A DNA stretch of 64,000 nt from Nitzschia sp. DOCU1 (GCA_951394045.1 OX595990.1:2720549-2784548); one strand, 5' to 3'. Positions 32,283 to 43,392 are shown, counted from the stretch's first letter. The notes: a model not told the origin generated them from the letters alone. Made by a program: numbers and translations.

Positions 32283-35200
32283 TCACAAGCCCGCCATTGT
32301 TCGCATCGTCCCACCCAGCGGAGAGCTCGAAAGATTCTTGAGGAAGTAATCTGATATTCGCTGTTCCATGTATATCCGGTCTCGGAGACGTCGTGGGGAA
32401 TGCCGTTCGTCGGGAAACAGAAGGAGATCGTAGTCCTTGCCGGCGGCAATGAGGCGATTGATCAGGCGAGCCGTATGTCGAAAGTGAACGTTCTCATCGA
32501 TCAAGCCGTGCACGAGTAAAAGCTTGCCCCGCATATTCGGTACATGATCAAAGACTGCTGACTCTCGATAGCCGTTCGGATTTTCTGATGGCAAACCCAT
32601 GTATCGTTCCGTGTAATGCGTGTCATATCCATCCCAAGAGGTGACTGGGGCCCCGGCAACGGCGACGTGAAACACATCCGGCGCCCTACATAGACACATG
32701 GCTGACAGGTAGCCTCCGTAGGACCAACCGTAGATTCCCACTCTTGTTGGGTCGGCAATTCCCCGTACAGTTAACTGCCGAACGACAGCGACCTGATCCA
32801 AAACTTCCAATCGTCCCAGCCGACGAGAAATGGCCGACTCAAATGCCAAACCTCGGCGAGAGCTGCCCCGATTGTCGCACTTGACGACGCAGAAACCAAG
32901 AGAACGCAAACGTTGTGCCCTCATGTCCGCACACTGGCTCCAACTTCGATTAACCCGCTGGACGTGTGGTCCTCCGTAAACCGCGCAAATTAAAGGATAT
33001 GGACCCGGCCCGTGTATTCGTTCGTCCGGTCGATATAGAGCCGCATGCAGGGATTCCGTGCCATCCGACGACGGGAAAGTCATGAGCTCGGGTGCAGGTA
33101 AATGCGCCAAAGAGTCCGGTGAAAAGTCCATGGACTTGTCATCTCTCACGGCATCAAACAGCGTGTAAAGCAGCCGAACCTCTAGAACCCGTGGATTTGG
33201 ACGGCCGTCGTCGGGACCAGCTTGTGCTGATGGTGATGGACTTGATTTCCGTCTTCCATTTTGGGCTAGCTTGAGAATGGGTCCGTTTGCTGGGAGCTCA
33301 AAAATCTTGACTGACGTCGGGCGTCCCAAGTCCGATGACGTGTCCACAAACTTGGTACAATCGGGGTCCATGACAACACTATGCATACCGCTGTCCATGG
33401 TTAATCGAATGGGCGAGATGGCATAAATGTCAGGGCTTTCCACTAAAGATCGCTTGGTCGCTCCTACGGAAGGGACCTGGGCCAAATTTCCCGTGACGGG
33501 TGCCTGTTGATGGTTTTGCGTACCACCACTGTTGTGGTTCCCACTGCTGTTGATATTCGAATTGGATTTCCCAGCGAGAGCGTTCATGACCTGCTTGAGT
33601 CCACGTCGGACACCATTCGGTCCCTGCTGCTGTTGCTGTTGCTGCGACGACGACGACGACGTCATATCCATGTCCATGGCAACCGCGCCACCGTCATCTT
33701 CTGGGAATAAAATCGGCAACGCATACATGTGCCGTTCCAGCACGGAATCATAAGTCCCGGTAACATAGACAACATTCTGCGATAAACGGACCCCAACTAT
33801 ACTTTCCACCATCCAATCTCCTCCTGTGACTTGCCGTATTAGCATTGCTTGGTCTCCGTTGATCCCTGGTACATAGGTATACAAGTACAAATGGCAATAT
33901 CCAGAACGTTCACTTCCAAACAAGAACGAAAAAGAGCCTTCAGGCAATGGATCAGGCAGTGGCGGTTGAATACTCGTGTTGCGACATTCTCGAGGATGTA
34001 TCGGTCGATCCAATACGTATAGTAAGTGATTGAGGTTGATCCAAACATCGGATCGTTCTACAAGAAGCGTTCGAGATTTTCCCGTTTGAAGATCCATTCG
34101 GCTCAGCACCAAACAGTTTTGCATTCGATTCTGCCATTGAGCACAAGCGGATCCATCCGGCAAAAAATCCAGTCGCGCCAAATATTCCTGAGCCTCTCGG
34201 GGTGGCTCGTACCACAACACACGGCTCCAGTTATATAGAGCCATGGCATGAGGATCATCGGACGGTCCCACTGGCGACGACGTTGAAGCTAATGATGATG
34301 GTTGAGGTGGCGGAACCGGTGCTGCAGCTGTCGCGCCATTCGAAGACTTTTTCGTTTGCCCCAACAGTGACGCAGCATCGACCTGAACATACGCCAGTTT
34401 CACAGCCGGATTCGCCTTTCCAGCAAACGGGTAGCGATGATCTTCGTACATGCAACTTTCGGAAGTACTTTCATATTCATGATGCGTAATCCGATAGGGA
34501 GGAACTTTCGACTCATCTACCCGCGCAAAGACGATTCCTTTGGAATCGGGTGACCACCAATAGCCTCGATATCGATCCATTTCTTCCTGTGCTACAAAAT
34601 CGGCGAGGCCATGGGTGACCGAGTTTTTCAAATCTGCCCCATAGGTCAGTTGCACGGGTGGAAAGCTATCATGACAGGGCGCCACGAATATTTCTCCCAT
34701 GACACAAAAGGCGAAAATCTGACCATCAGGACTTAGTTGCGGATCAATGGCTGCCGTGGGTGGAGGCGGGGATAGTTTGGATGATCGAACTAATTCATCC
34801 AGAGAGCGTTTGTCGTATACAGCCTTGAGATAGGAATCCAGTCCGTCTTGCACATAAAGACTTCCCCGAATCGGCACTAGTAACCGCAGTATATTGCTCT
34901 TATTGTTGTATGCCCAACAGAATTGTGTGAGTCCTCCCGACGAATTTAGACGCTGTCGTTCTCTACGAAGGCGTTCCTCCAGTGTCAGTGAATCTGTGGA
35001 GGACGATACGTTATTACCGGAAGACGGCGGAGTACTCGAACCGGATTGTGATGGCTCGGTATCGAACCTTCGTTTGCTGGGAAGTTTGAGCAGCGGTTGC
35101 ATTTGAAACGTCCTTAAATCCAGTATGCAAAGCTGGCGTTCGTTACTCGATGCTGCCGCAGCCAGCGCCGAGTCCATGCCGGAATTTCGAAGCCTCCGAC

Positions 35201-35725
35201 TGGTGGACGAAGAGGGTGGTTTCGCGGACGTTGATACAAAGACTAGGTACTTGGACTTTCCATCATTGTTGACATCCTTCGGGCTAAATTCTATAGCGGA
35301 GGGTCCTGAAAGGCCTGTTTCGCATAGAATATAAAAGCAAGAGGTGAACATTGAGAGACGACCCTGCAGCAACAAACAAGACACTCCACTTTGACGGACG
35401 TACCTGGTGGAGGCAACGCGGCAACTGCTTCAGCTGTCAAATTTTGCGGTGGCATAAAGGGCATCCCCGGAACATCAAAAGCAGCCGTAGAGGATGCGGC
35501 GTAGCGCGAAGCCGCGGACATGGCACTCGGTGGGGTATTATACGGCACGGAAGCACTTGTGGCTGCGGATGGGGATGCCGCAGCAGCGCCAGAAGTCACC
35601 GCGAGGGGCGGATTTGTATTGTTGTTGTTGTTAGTATTATTGATCGAAGTGATGGAACTGCTGCTGCTCGTACTGCCAGAGTTGGATCGGTTCTTTCGAT
35701 TTGGATGTAAAAAGTGACCGACCAT
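32283..35725 (-). CDS. dipeptidyl peptidase, S9B family (DPP8/9-like)
   Basis: Exons 35725-35404 and 35314-32283 (minus strand) with an 89-bp intron; 1117 aa. The first ~110 residues are low complexity (Ser, Asn, Ala runs). A beta-propeller DPPIV N-terminal domain follows, containing FVAQEEMDRYRGYWW; the Glu pair is the DPP-specific site that holds the substrate amino terminus. The alpha/beta hydrolase domain has the triad Ser972 (GWSYGG), Asp1047 (LIDENVHF) and His1079 (DERHSPRR). It is expected to remove X-Pro or X-Ala dipeptides from peptides. The absence of a signal peptide or membrane anchor and the QEExDRxxGYWW block make it closer to cytosolic DPP8/9 than to DPP4. Long Ser/Gln/Asn inserts (for example SSSSSQQQQQQQ) lie in the propeller. 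Confidence 0.9.
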
Positions 35726-36581
35726 GGCAATACACTGGCCCCGATATAGTCAGTCCGTCTAGAGTGGCTGGAAGATGACGGAATCAGTGAGTAGTAATGC
35801 GAGAATTTGGTGCAAATTGGCGTGTCAAATATTGAATTGCCATAGAAGAATGGCGACAACACAACGTTTCCGACCCTCTTGTTGGAATGTAGCTATCACC
35901 CACCCACTGTGTGTGTCTGTGCTCAAGATGGAGTTGACAGCAGTGATGTAGAGTGAAGAGTCCGGGGACTGTTTGTTGCGACTGTGCGTGTATTTTTTCT
36001 TCGTCTCCACTCTCAAGTGACTGCCTGCCTCCCTCTACATGTCATCGACGTCTCGCGTCGTTGCGTTTGATTGGGCCCAAAACCTTCGGCCGTCGCGCGA
36101 GGGCATCGTGGTGGGTGCGCCGACGGATGGAGCAAAGACGGTTGACTGAACCGACTAGTATGCAGCGACTATCGCCAAGAGACAAACGCAACGAGAAAGC
36201 ATAGTCGACTGCTCGTCCCGCTACCTTGAGTGCATCGGTACTAGTGTCCATCACTATACTATATTGGAGTCGGTGAGAGGAACGCTATTTCGTAGAAGTA
36301 AATTAAAACACACACAAGTATAAGTAGTCGTGAAGAGTGGGCGAAGCCTGAGACCGATCACCGGAGATTGTTCATCATCTTTATCGAGGAGACACACAAA
36401 GGCACAACGCATGGCCCCCTTGTGGTGATCTAGCTGGCTAGATGGATTACAGACTGCAATATTTTACCAGTAAAGTTCAAGTTAACATGCATTTCTTTAT
36501 AAAGGTTTGACAAGTAGGGGGCACCGCCCATCGGCATCCCACCCCGATCTACGAGTCAGTCAGTCAGCCCTTCGAGACTGT
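35726..36581. other. intergenic region
   Basis: Promoter of the dipeptidyl peptidase gene and 3' region of the next gene. Nothing recognisable. Confidence 0.4.
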
Positions 36582-37281
36582 TTACTTCTTCATGATTTGA
36601 CTGACAGCTTGCTTCTTGACTTCCTTTGAGATTCTAGCTTCAATTCGCTTATCCTCTTCTTCCGCAATCTTTTCTCTAATTCGACGGTAACTGGGATAAC
36701 GACACAAGACATACGTGTTGAAGACGGCCACACAGACGATAGCAATGCCCATAATGTTTCCCTGGAGTTTGTGCCAAGAATAGCAAACTGACGCCAATAC
36801 AATGTAGAAGAGGAATCTCCAAGAAGAGTTGAACAAAAAGCCAAAGTTGACGGCAATCATGACACGGAGGAACTTGAGTTGTGTCTCTAGACAACAGATC
36901 AAGAGTGCTCCGCAAATGGCGTAAATGGCAAGTACAAACGTGGAAATAGAGGGAAGACCCATCAATGTGAAGACCTGAGGACACAATGGGGATTCATAGA
37001 AGCAAGAACAGGCGGACATGGGTAGTGAGTGAGACGACAAATCAGAGCAAACTCAGGGAGTGTTTGGTACTTACGGCAGCCGTAATAATACCACCCGCCA
37101 TTCCCATATTGGTCAAACGCATCATCAAAATGACCCCGGGAAGTTCCTTCTCATCCGCATCGGTAGCAACTTGGGTGCTTGCTGCTGTTGGAGACGATGC
37201 CGGGGCAGTCACTTCCAGCGACGCCGAAGTCGGTGCTGGAGCGTCATTTCCACCTGCAAGCCACGAAGGAGTTTCTGACAT
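36582..37281 (-). CDS. COPI-associated (Golgi) membrane protein
   Basis: Exons 37281-37075 and 36974-36582 (minus strand) with a 100-bp intron joined in phase 0; 199 aa. A soluble Ala/Ser/Pro-rich N terminus is followed by four hydrophobic segments: GVILMMRLTNMGMAGGIITA, STFVLAIYAICGALLICCLE, MIAVNFGFLFNSSWRFLFYIV and GIAIVCVAVFNTYVLC. The motif order LETQLK...NFGFLFNSSWRFLFY matches the COPI-associated protein family found from fungi to plants. The C-terminal tail is a basic and acidic coiled coil ending in Lys-Lys, which could act as a retrieval signal. Probable role in Golgi or COPI traffic, by family. Confidence 0.83.
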
Positions 37282-37902
37282 GGTGATGATTGAATCTAAC
37301 TAAAGTTTTGTGAGAGAAAGAGAGAGGAAACGGATGGTTCCAAGATACGAGTCCTTTGATGAAGACCTTTTGTTTTGGCACGAACCAATGCACCAGTCGA
37401 GAAGGGTCGTTGTTGTTCCCGTCGCCATTGCCGCGGGCGGCGCCCGATGGAAGGGAGTGCAAATGCCGCCGTTGGGCCCGCGTACTGTAGCTTTGGTAGG
37501 TCGACCGTTGAGCGGCAAGGCCGGCGATGCCGAGGCCATGCCGGCGCATGAGGTCTGGCCCTGTCTCCCGGTCGTTCGATGGGTGACAACCGAACCGTTC
37601 GACTACAAGGTTCCCCTTAAATTCAAGAACGATTTTACTAGTGTGTGTTGTATCCCCGGCTCCCAGTTTGCAAAATAGTGTGTACTTGGTTACTCCTTAC
37701 AAGAGTAATTTGCATCACAACTAGACCGACTGCACACTCCAAGTCGAACGTGCAAGCGTTGTTTGCATTACTACTAACGGATAGTTCCTCGTCAACTCGT
37801 ATACTACCGGTAGTTTGTCAAATCCCGCAGCGCGTTCGCCTGTCGACCAAGCCCCTGCACAAGTCAGAACCATTCCATGCATTGTACCTGCTTTCTCATT
37901 TC
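37282..37902. other. intergenic region, 5' edge of the PhyH array
   Basis: Promoter of the COPI-associated gene and downstream flank of the first PhyH copy. From 37711 to about 37800 it matches the 3' flank of the other array copies. One TACCGGTA at 37805-37812. Confidence 0.45.
37711..37800 (-). repeat. conserved 3' flank of PhyH copy A
   Basis: Contains TGCATCACAACTAGACC, then GTTGTTTGCA and AGTTCCTCGTC in the same order as in the flanks of the other array copies. It marks the duplicated unit as extending beyond the coding sequence. Confidence 0.6.
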
Positions 37903-38420
37903 TCACTTACCGAGCCTTCTCACACATCGGCCATCAGGTGTCGCTTTAGCAAAGACCCCGCATTCCTAAAAAGTTCGATTGTCAAAATTTCGATCCGGAA
38001 TCGGATCGTCAAACCAGTCTTGCACACATACACAAGAGCAGATTACAGCGACTCCGTTCGCCCTCATTCGATGGCCCACGATGCAAAGTCCGCTGGTCGA
38101 AGATCACAATGTCACCGACTTTCAGTGTTGGTGTCACTTCTTCTCCTAACGCATCGTCGTCAAATTCGAGTTCTCGAGGGCCTCGAGTCAAAAGGTGGGA
38201 ACGGGGATAGAACTGGGTTGGGCCCATGTCAGCTGTCACGTCAACCAACGGAACGATAACATGAATGACATTGGTTGGTAGGTGTTTTCCATCATTATAG
38301 AGTGGCATGTCCAAGTGTCATCCCCCACCTCAACCACCCAAAGATTCAGGAGTAGATATAATAAACGAATTGTCCAGACGGAGTTTGTCTTTTGTAGTTA
38401 GGCAACACACGACGTTTGCA
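37903..38420 (-). pseudogene. 5'-truncated PhyH oxygenase remnant (array copy A)
   Basis: Homologous only to the C-terminal half of its neighbours. The frame reads TTKDKLRLDNSFIISTP and then two in-frame TGA stops, the second in place of the Trp before the iron-binding HxD. An intact stretch follows (HLDMPLYNDGKH to DQRTLHRGPSNEGERS), then a frameshift; in another frame QDWFDDPIPD and RTF-stop-ECGVFAKATPDGRCVRR continue the homology to a stop at 37903. The HxD and distal His residues are still present, so decay is recent or partial. No 5' half was found, because copy B starts directly upstream. Confidence 0.82.
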
Positions 38421-38566
38421 ACAGCACTGGCGTGGTTCCTCCTCAACAATAAAATGTTTGTCTTGAGGGATCATCGCTAAGATTCCACTTCTCGAAAAAG
38501 CCCATGCCCAATCGAAAATAGTATTGAACCTACTTTCTTCTTTCTCCATCCCAGAGGCATCGTGTG

Positions 38567-39484
38567 TTACCGTCTCACACATTTTCCCTCGGGCATCATT
38601 TGAGCATAGATACCGCAGTCCGTCACAGTTCGATTCGGCCAATTCTCTTTATCGACAAACCCGTCACGCGAAAATGCCAAGAACAGAATAGGACGAACCT
38701 GATTCGATTTGTTCGGCCCCCCACGATGTAAAACACGAAAGTCCCAGATCTCAATATCACCGGTATTCAGTGTAGGTGCTGTCGGTGGCCCCAACCCGTT
38801 CGTCATGTCCGCAAAGGTAGATTTATCAATATGTCGAGTCGCAATATGGGAAGCGGTATAGAGCTCGGTTGGGCCCATCTCGGCTGTCACATCAACCAAT
38901 GGAATGGCAACATTAAGTATGTGGGTTGATACATGTTTGTCCTTGTTCTTGTGCACTGTATCAGTGTGCCACTCTGTAGAAAAAGATCCAGCAGTAGCTA
39001 CAGCAATTGAGGCGTCCATGCGGATTTTGTCTTCAGTTGTGTAAAGGAGGCCAGGAACGATACGCATAAGTTTCTTGAGTAGTGGATCCAGTGATGGAAT
39101 CTCGAGGAGGGCAAGAAGGGCATCATCGAACGCAGTAACGTGCATCTCGTAGCGTCCGGGAGAGCGCATGACAATTTCTTTGAATCCAAGACGACTTCCG
39201 AGGCCCATAGCAAACTCCCAATTCCCGTCATCTGCTAGTCCAATATGGCCGGGGAATAAAGTGTGGCCATTTTCGTATAGTCGGTGGAACAACGCTTGGA
39301 AAACTCCTTCATGGGTAGTCGTCCATTCTTTCAGTTCGTCGCCAAAGAAATGGCGAAGGACGATAAACCCATTGGCCTCGAATTCGTTTCGGATCTTTGC
39401 GTCTTCATACCCTGCATACCAAAGAAACGCCTTTGAGACAAGGAGTGGCAACAGAGGGATTGACCAAAGAAGAGCTGATTTCAT
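38567..39484 (-). CDS. PhyH-type 2-oxoglutarate/Fe(II) oxygenase (array copy B)
   Basis: Encodes 305 aa. The N terminus is a signal peptide or anchor (ALLWSIPLLPLLVSKAFLW). The double-stranded beta-helix core has EWHTDTVH (HxD iron ligands), VDVTAEMGPTELY, and VLHRGGPNKSNQVRP with the distal His and the Arg that holds 2-oxoglutarate. The C terminus is CGIYAQMMPEGKCVRR. It is the most diverged intact copy. Substrate is unknown: PhyH enzymes hydroxylate fatty acyl-CoAs, ectoine, halogenated and many secondary metabolites. The secretory leader argues against a peroxisomal phytanoyl-CoA role. Confidence 0.86.
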   Translation of the reverse strand: MKSALLWSIPLLPLLVSKAFLWYAGYEDAKIRNEFEANGFIVLRHFFGDELKEWTTTHEGVFQALFHRLYENGHTLFPGHIGLADDGNWEFAMGLGSRLGFKEIVMRSPGRYEMHVTAFDDALLALLEIPSLDPLLKKLMRIVPGLLYTTEDKIRMDASIAVATAGSFSTEWHTDTVHKNKDKHVSTHILNVAIPLVDVTAEMGPTELYTASHIATRHIDKSTFADMTNGLGPPTAPTLNTGDIEIWDFRVLHRGGPNKSNQVRPILFLAFSRDGFVDKENWPNRTVTDCGIYAQMMPEGKCVRR

Positions 39485-40415
39485 CTTTGTTTGCTTGCTT
39501 TCCTACGAGTATTATCAACATCTCAGGAGGGAGGTATTGCGAAGTCCTACAAATCGGACTCAGCAAAAATGACCGCCAAAAGCCCAAGGGTTGGATCTGG
39601 GTTTCGCATATGTACCAGGTACGATACGCAGCATATCAATGTAGGTATCATGCCAGTCCGACTAGCACGACCGGAGGTCTATGGGTGCGTGAACTCTGCT
39701 TTTTGGCACGATAGTATAAAAATGAAGTACTACTATTAAAGCAGTAGGCAGAGATCGAGTTGTGGACATCCTCATAAACAGCAATCAAGAGCCGACTTGT
39801 TTTGTAGATTTTTGACCAGGACTGCGACACCAACTAGTTAGTGGCTGTATGCAAAAAAGGAGCTTACTACTACTACTACTACTACAAAAGCACGACTTTG
39901 CCGCAGCAGCACACTGCTGAGGAGGAGGTATTTCCTTCTTTTTGTCCCACCATCAGCACCGCCAACCAGGTGTCCCGCCGTCAGCGATTGATACATGATG
40001 GTAGTAGTTCGAAAGGAGGTATTACATCGCTAGTGGCCTATCGTGGGGACTTGCTAGTAATCTTCTGGCTGTAACGTGGTGGTGGTGCTCGCGATATCAC
40101 ATTCGTCGTACCATAGTAAAAGAAGCATAGTACCTAGGTACAAGCGGCAGCGTCGTCGTCGGATACTGCTACGATCTGTGTAGTATATTTACTACTTCTC
40201 TACAACAAGTGCATCACAACTAGACTACCAATGCACCTAAATCCGTCTGTTGGTGACACGAGGTGTTTGTTGCTTCTCTTCAACAATCAGCTCCTTTTGG
40301 CATCATGAAATCGTCCACTTGTCGCACAGCAAAAAGTCCCTGGCCCTTTTGAGCCCGCTCGAGAAACCTGGATGTCCATACTTTAAAATTTGTCATTTCT
40401 TTGCAACGTAGCATT
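39485..40415. other. spacer between array copies B and C
   Basis: Holds TACCAGGTA (39613-39621), a TAC trinucleotide run near 39866-39885 and the 3' flank of copy C. No gene recognised. Confidence 0.45.
40206..40300 (-). repeat. conserved 3' flank of PhyH copy C
   Basis: AAGTGCATCACAACTAGAC followed by a TGGTGACACG and CTTCAACAATC context, colinear with the flanks of copies A, D and E. Confidence 0.6.
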
Positions 40416-41301
40416 TTACCTTCTCACACATTGGCCATCAGACGTCTCTTGAGCATAGGGACCATTCCGCCAAAGTTAGATTCCTCCAGTTCTTCACATC
40501 GACAAACCAGTCATGCGAAAACGACAAGACCAAAAACGGACGATTTTGATTGGAATTGTTTGGTCCCCCACGATGTAAAACGCGAAAGTCCCAGATTACC
40601 AAGTCACCGAGGACACTCAGTGGAGGTGCCGTCGGTGTCTTCAGATGACTTTCGGGATCCGGTGGGGGTGCCCGAGTCAAAAAATGGGAAGACGGATAGA
40701 ACTCGGTTGGGCCCATCTCGGCTGTCACATCAACCAATGGGATGGCAATATTAAGGATGTGGGTCGGTTCGTGTTTTCCTTTATTCAGGTGTGGTTCATC
40801 GGAGTGCCATCCTTGTGCTATAGATCCAGGAGTGGATACAATAATCGAGTCGTCGAAGCGGATTTTGTCTTCAGTTGTGTGAAGGAGGCTGGGAACAATT
40901 TGCATAAGCTTCTTGACTATTGGGTCGAAAGAAGGCTTCTTGATGGCAAGGGTATCCTTGGCAATATGGATCTCCTACCGTCCGGGAGAGCGCATTGTAA
41001 TTTCTTGGAATGCCCGTTTAAGAGCATACACACGTTGCCCGTCATCTGATTCTCTCATGTGTTCAGGGAACGCAGTATGGCCGTTTTCGTATAGTTGGGA
41101 GAACACTGATTGGAAAATATCTTCATGAACATTAAGCCAATCTTTCAATTCGTCACGAAAGAACTTGCGCAAGACGACAAACCCATTGGCCTCGAACAAG
41201 TTTCGAGTCCTTTCGATTCTCGGAGATGAGGAGTTCGTGTCAGAATGACCGAAAGATATGAACGTTAGTAGGAGTATTGATGGGAGAAATGCTGATTTCA
41301 T
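40416..41301 (-). pseudogene. PhyH oxygenase with nonsense codon and frameshift (array copy C)
   Basis: From the ATG at 41301 it reads a signal peptide (FLPSILLLTFISFGHSD) and a normal N-terminal half up to MRSPGR. A TAG at 40977-40975 then replaces the Tyr codon found in copies D and E. The same frame continues without shift from 40974 through KLMQIVPSLLHTTEDK, GWHSDEPH and VLHRGGPNNSNQNRP. One extra residue (SVLGDL) is present. Near the end a two-base deletion changes AECGPYAQET into AEWSLCSRDV-stop (40438); the homologous stop would be at 40416. All metal and 2-oxoglutarate residues remain. It is either a young pseudogene or, less likely, read through. Confidence 0.85.
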
Positions 41302-41561
41302 CGTTGCTTGCTTGCTTCTATCTGTTGGTTGCTTAGTGTACCCGATGAGTGAGGAATTTTTGTGTCTGTCAAACGACCAACTTCTCTTTTTTTTGCTTTA
41401 TTTAGTAGCCGGTATCGTACAGTCATGGCACCACGCCATACTGGTATAATATGAGGCATAAATAGCAAGTGTGAGTGAACCGGTTTGCAGGCTCGATCTG
41501 TGTGTGCTTCACATCGCACCATCGCCAATTCATTCTAACATGATGCGTTCAACGGGAATGT

Positions 41562-41574
41562 GACCAGATCGACT
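41562..41574 (-). promoter_or_regulatory. conserved upstream element of PhyH copy C
   Basis: GACCAGATCGACT, also found upstream of copies D (43234-43246) and E (44681-44693, one base different) at 174-261 bp from the start codons. Confidence 0.5.
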
Positions 41575-41904
41575 CAATCTCATAACTCTTGCTATGGATA
41601 GCTTGCATGCCGATGCCATGATGCCGTGCCCTACGTACGATACCAGGTACTACTCAAGGCTAAATGTGACGGTAGGTAGTGATAGTAGTAGACTTCATTT
41701 TGCACCATGAAGGATAATGCCTGATAAATCCAAAAGTCTGCTTGCTGCGGTGGTCCGATCCTTTTGTGGAAGAAGTTTCATGGTGTTTTGGATTTTTTGG
41801 TCCAAAGACCAGTGAAGCGGAAGGAGTGTTCGCCTTACGATGCACCTTTTGGCTTGTCCAGAGCGTCGGCTACAATCTACGAAATGCTTCTTGCTGCTCC
41901 TTTG

Positions 41905-41975
41905 CATCAAGTGCATCACACTACTAATATTTCACCTTAGTTCATCATTTGGCGACGCCCATTGTTGCAAAGCTG
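41905..41975 (-). repeat. orphan copy of PhyH 3' flank
   Basis: AAGTGCATCACACTACTAATATT then TTAGTTCATCATTTGGCGACG resembles the flanks behind copies C, D and E but is not directly behind a coding copy. Confidence 0.5.
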
Positions 41976-42041
41976 GTATGCCGTATGTAGACAACAACCT
42001 AATCCTTGTGACCATGACATGCGTGTGTTTGCTACTCTGCA

Positions 42042-42140
42042 GCAAGTGCATCGCGACCAGACTATAAATACATCTTAGTCCACCTCTTGGTGACATACGT
42101 TGTTTGCAATACTCTGATATAGTTCCTCGTCATCAATTTT
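42042..42140 (-). repeat. conserved 3' flank of PhyH copy D
   Basis: GCAAGTGCATCGCGACCAGAC, then TTGGTGACATACGTTG and TAGTTCCTCGTCATC, colinear with the other flanks. Confidence 0.6.
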
Positions 42141-42165
42141 TGTCAGTAATTTGCAACGTGGCATT

Positions 42166-43044
42166 TTACATTCTCACGCATTGGCCATCAGACGTCTCTT
42201 GAGCATAGAGACCACATTCCGCCAAAGTTAGATTCCTCCAATTCTTCACATCGACAAACCAGTCATGCGAAAACGACAAGACCAAAAACGGACGATTTTG
42301 ATTGGAATTGTTTGGCCCCCCACGATGCATAGCACGAAAATCCCAGATCACCAAGTCACCGACACTCAGTGTAGGTGCCGTGGGTGTCTTCAGATGACTG
42401 TTGGGATTCGGTGGGGGTGCCCGAGTCAAAAAGTGGGAAGCTGGATAAAACTCGGTTGGGCCCATCTCGGCCGTCACATCAACCAATGGGATGGCAACAT
42501 TAAGGATGTGGGTCGGTTCATGTTTTTCCTTATTCAGGTGTGGTGTATCCGAGTGCCATCGTTGTGCTTTAGATCCAGGAGTGGATACAATAATCGAGTC
42601 GTCGAAGCGAATTTTGTCTTCAGTTATGTGAAGGAGGCTGGGAACGATGTGCATAAGCTTCTTGACTATTGGGTCAAGAGATGGCTTCCTGATAGCAAGG
42701 GTATCCTGGGAAATATGGATGTCATACCGTCCGGGAGAGCGCATTATAATTTCTCGGAATGCATCTTGAAGAGCATACACACGTTGCCCGTCATCTGATT
42801 CTCTCATGTGTTCAGGGAATGCAGTATGACCATTTTCATAAAGTTGGGAGAACACTGATTGGAAAATATCTTCATGAGCATTAAGCCAATCTTTCAGTTC
42901 GTCACGAAAGAACTTGCGCAAGACGACAAACCCATTGGCCTCGAAAAAGTCTCGAGCCTTTTCGATACCCGAGGATGAGTTGTCAGCATTCCCAAAAGAT
43001 ATGAGCACCAGTAGGAGGATTGATGGGAGAAAAGTTAATTTCAT
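42166..43044 (-). CDS. PhyH-type 2-oxoglutarate/Fe(II) oxygenase (array copy D)
   Basis: Encodes 292 aa and is intact. The signal peptide is KLTFLPSILLLVLISFGNAD. Conserved blocks are NGFVVLRKFFRDELKDW, SPGRYDIHI, QRWHSDTPH (His164 and Asp166 as iron ligands), VDVTAEMGPTEFYP, MHRGGPNNSNQNRP (His240 and Arg251) and CGLYAQETSDGQCVRM. It is very close to the broken copy C. A secreted or endomembrane location is predicted. The substrate is unknown; the array may serve a secondary-metabolite, lipid or protein hydroxylation. Confidence 0.9.
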   Translation of the reverse strand: MKLTFLPSILLLVLISFGNADNSSSGIEKARDFFEANGFVVLRKFFRDELKDWLNAHEDIFQSVFSQLYENGHTAFPEHMRESDDGQRVYALQDAFREIIMRSPGRYDIHISQDTLAIRKPSLDPIVKKLMHIVPSLLHITEDKIRFDDSIIVSTPGSKAQRWHSDTPHLNKEKHEPTHILNVAIPLVDVTAEMGPTEFYPASHFLTRAPPPNPNSHLKTPTAPTLSVGDLVIWDFRAMHRGGPNNSNQNRPFLVLSFSHDWFVDVKNWRNLTLAECGLYAQETSDGQCVRM

Positions 43045-43233
43045 CTTGTTGGATTGTGTTAATCAGTAGGCTGCTTAGTCTACCGATGAGAGAGGAATCG
43101 TTGTGTCCTCAAGCGACCATCTTCATTTGTTTTGGTTATCTCGGAAAAAATGAGGCAGAAATGGGAACTATCGCTCGATCTTTGTCTGTTGGCCGGCACA
43201 TCGCTTCGCTAATTTAACGGTCAACCGTCATTT

Positions 43234-43246
43234 GACCAGATCGACT
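43234..43246 (-). promoter_or_regulatory. conserved upstream element of PhyH copy D
   Basis: GACCAGATCGACT, 190 bp upstream of the copy D start. Just further downstream of it on the plus strand is the palindrome at 43339. It matches the elements of copies C and E. Confidence 0.5.
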
Positions 43247-43338
43247 GAAACTAGCTATACCCAATAGCGCGGCTACCGGTTGATGGTCCAGAGCGTCGTT
43301 CGCATACTTCGTACGCAGTACGAAAAGTCCTGGTACTA

Positions 43339-43354
43339 TACCAGGTACCTGGTA
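43339..43354. repeat. 16-bp perfect palindrome TACCAGGTACCTGGTA
   Basis: A back-to-back fusion of TACCAGGTA and its reverse complement, within an intergenic stretch also containing GGTACTATACC and GGTACAGTAC. Confidence 0.7.
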
Positions 43355-43392
43355 CAGTACGATACAAGTATTTGCTACTACTACTACTCTAA

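Larger units (their letters stand above)
41302..42165. other. spacer between array copies C and D
   Basis: Contains the upstream element of copy C (41562-41574), TACCAGGTA (41641-41649), and two copies of the array 3' flank (about 41905 and 42042). The extra flank suggests that a former PhyH copy was deleted here. No gene. Confidence 0.5.

Noticed and set aside
37310..37678. Open frame of 122 codons on the plus strand near the COPI-associated gene promoter
   Set aside because: No domain; both strands are open there because of GC-rich sequence.
39860..39890. TAC/CTA trinucleotide run
   Set aside because: Simple sequence of the kind scattered through this genome's intergenic DNA; no CRISPR or element structure.
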